DNA of 64,000 nucleotides, taken from Nothopassalora personata (Eukaryota; Ascomycota; Dothideomycetes; Mycosphaerellales; Mycosphaerellaceae). Below are positions 63,917 through 64,000 of the stretch, one piece after another. The notes beneath the pieces are model-generated. The model saw only the letters and a list, made by a program, of their open reading frames with translations. It had not been told where the DNA came from and did no database searches. A program made the translations under genes and the position numbers. Each line of letters starts with the position of its first letter. The stretch's first letter is position 1. The DNA is taken from the NCBI GenBank assembly GCA_033816765.1, contig CM066294.1, positions 1,798,001 to 1,862,000 of the forward strand, read 5' to 3'.

Positions 63917-64000
63917 CTGTAGGACCTTTAGTCAGCATTCATCAGATCGTGACAGCCAAGATCGATGGCGACAAGGTTGTCCAGAGGGCGGTTGAAGTGC

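Overview
This window is nuclear DNA of a filamentous ascomycete, most likely a dothideomycete of the Mycosphaerella group. The class is inferred from gene content and style. Genes stand singly on both strands. Introns are short (about 48-73 bases) with gt...ag ends and CTAAC or CTGAC-like branch sites. The families present are typical of ascomycetes: a heme-thiolate peroxidase, a CFEM-like wall protein, a very short Neurospora-type copper metallothionein, the mitochondrial acetolactate synthase precursor, a chromate-type transporter and LPAELRNEIY-type proteins. One TA-rich block looks like repeat DNA mutated by RIP.

Layout, 1-24 kb: a truncated lunapark ER-shaping protein (1-1094, minus); a large disordered protein; a secreted GPI-type protein; a chloroperoxidase-like enzyme; the mitochondrial outer-membrane assembly protein Sam50; a two-domain CHR transporter; a five-exon secreted pectin methylesterase; a Cys-rich protein of unknown function; ILV2, divergent from a TRAPPC12-like tetratricopeptide protein; a small tetratricopeptide-like protein whose stop codon overlaps that of the TRAPPC12 gene; a CFEM-like GPI protein; and a hypothetical protein.

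Layout, 24-34 kb: an LPAELRNEIY-type protein with a broken relative just downstream, a Rieske mono-oxygenase, a frame-broken coding remnant, an AT-rich degenerate block, an allantoate-permease-like MFS transporter and a 24-residue metallothionein whose intron sits directly before the stop codon. This is the accessory part of the window.

Layout, 34-64 kb: a membrane-anchored Ubp16/USP30-like deubiquitinase, mitochondrial ribosomal protein bL9m, a hypothetical CxxC protein, Prp4 spliceosomal kinase, a Ran1/Sks1-type kinase, a 5 kb stretch without convincing genes ending at a 335-base hAT-like MITE, xanthine phosphoribosyltransferase, a large leucine-rich-repeat protein divergent from a coiled-coil protein, an F-box-like protein, and the last exon of a gene that leaves the window.

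No biosynthetic cluster, CRISPR array, origin or operon is visible. Most genes are housekeeping genes: organelle biogenesis (Sam50, bL9m, Ubp16-like), branched-chain amino acid and purine metabolism, splicing and trafficking. Between them lie secreted or surface proteins and metal-handling genes suited to life on plant tissue. The best leads are the minimal metallothionein, the MITE with clear target-site duplications, the broken LPPELRNLIY-type gene, and a possible short spliced gene at 37.0-37.5 kb.
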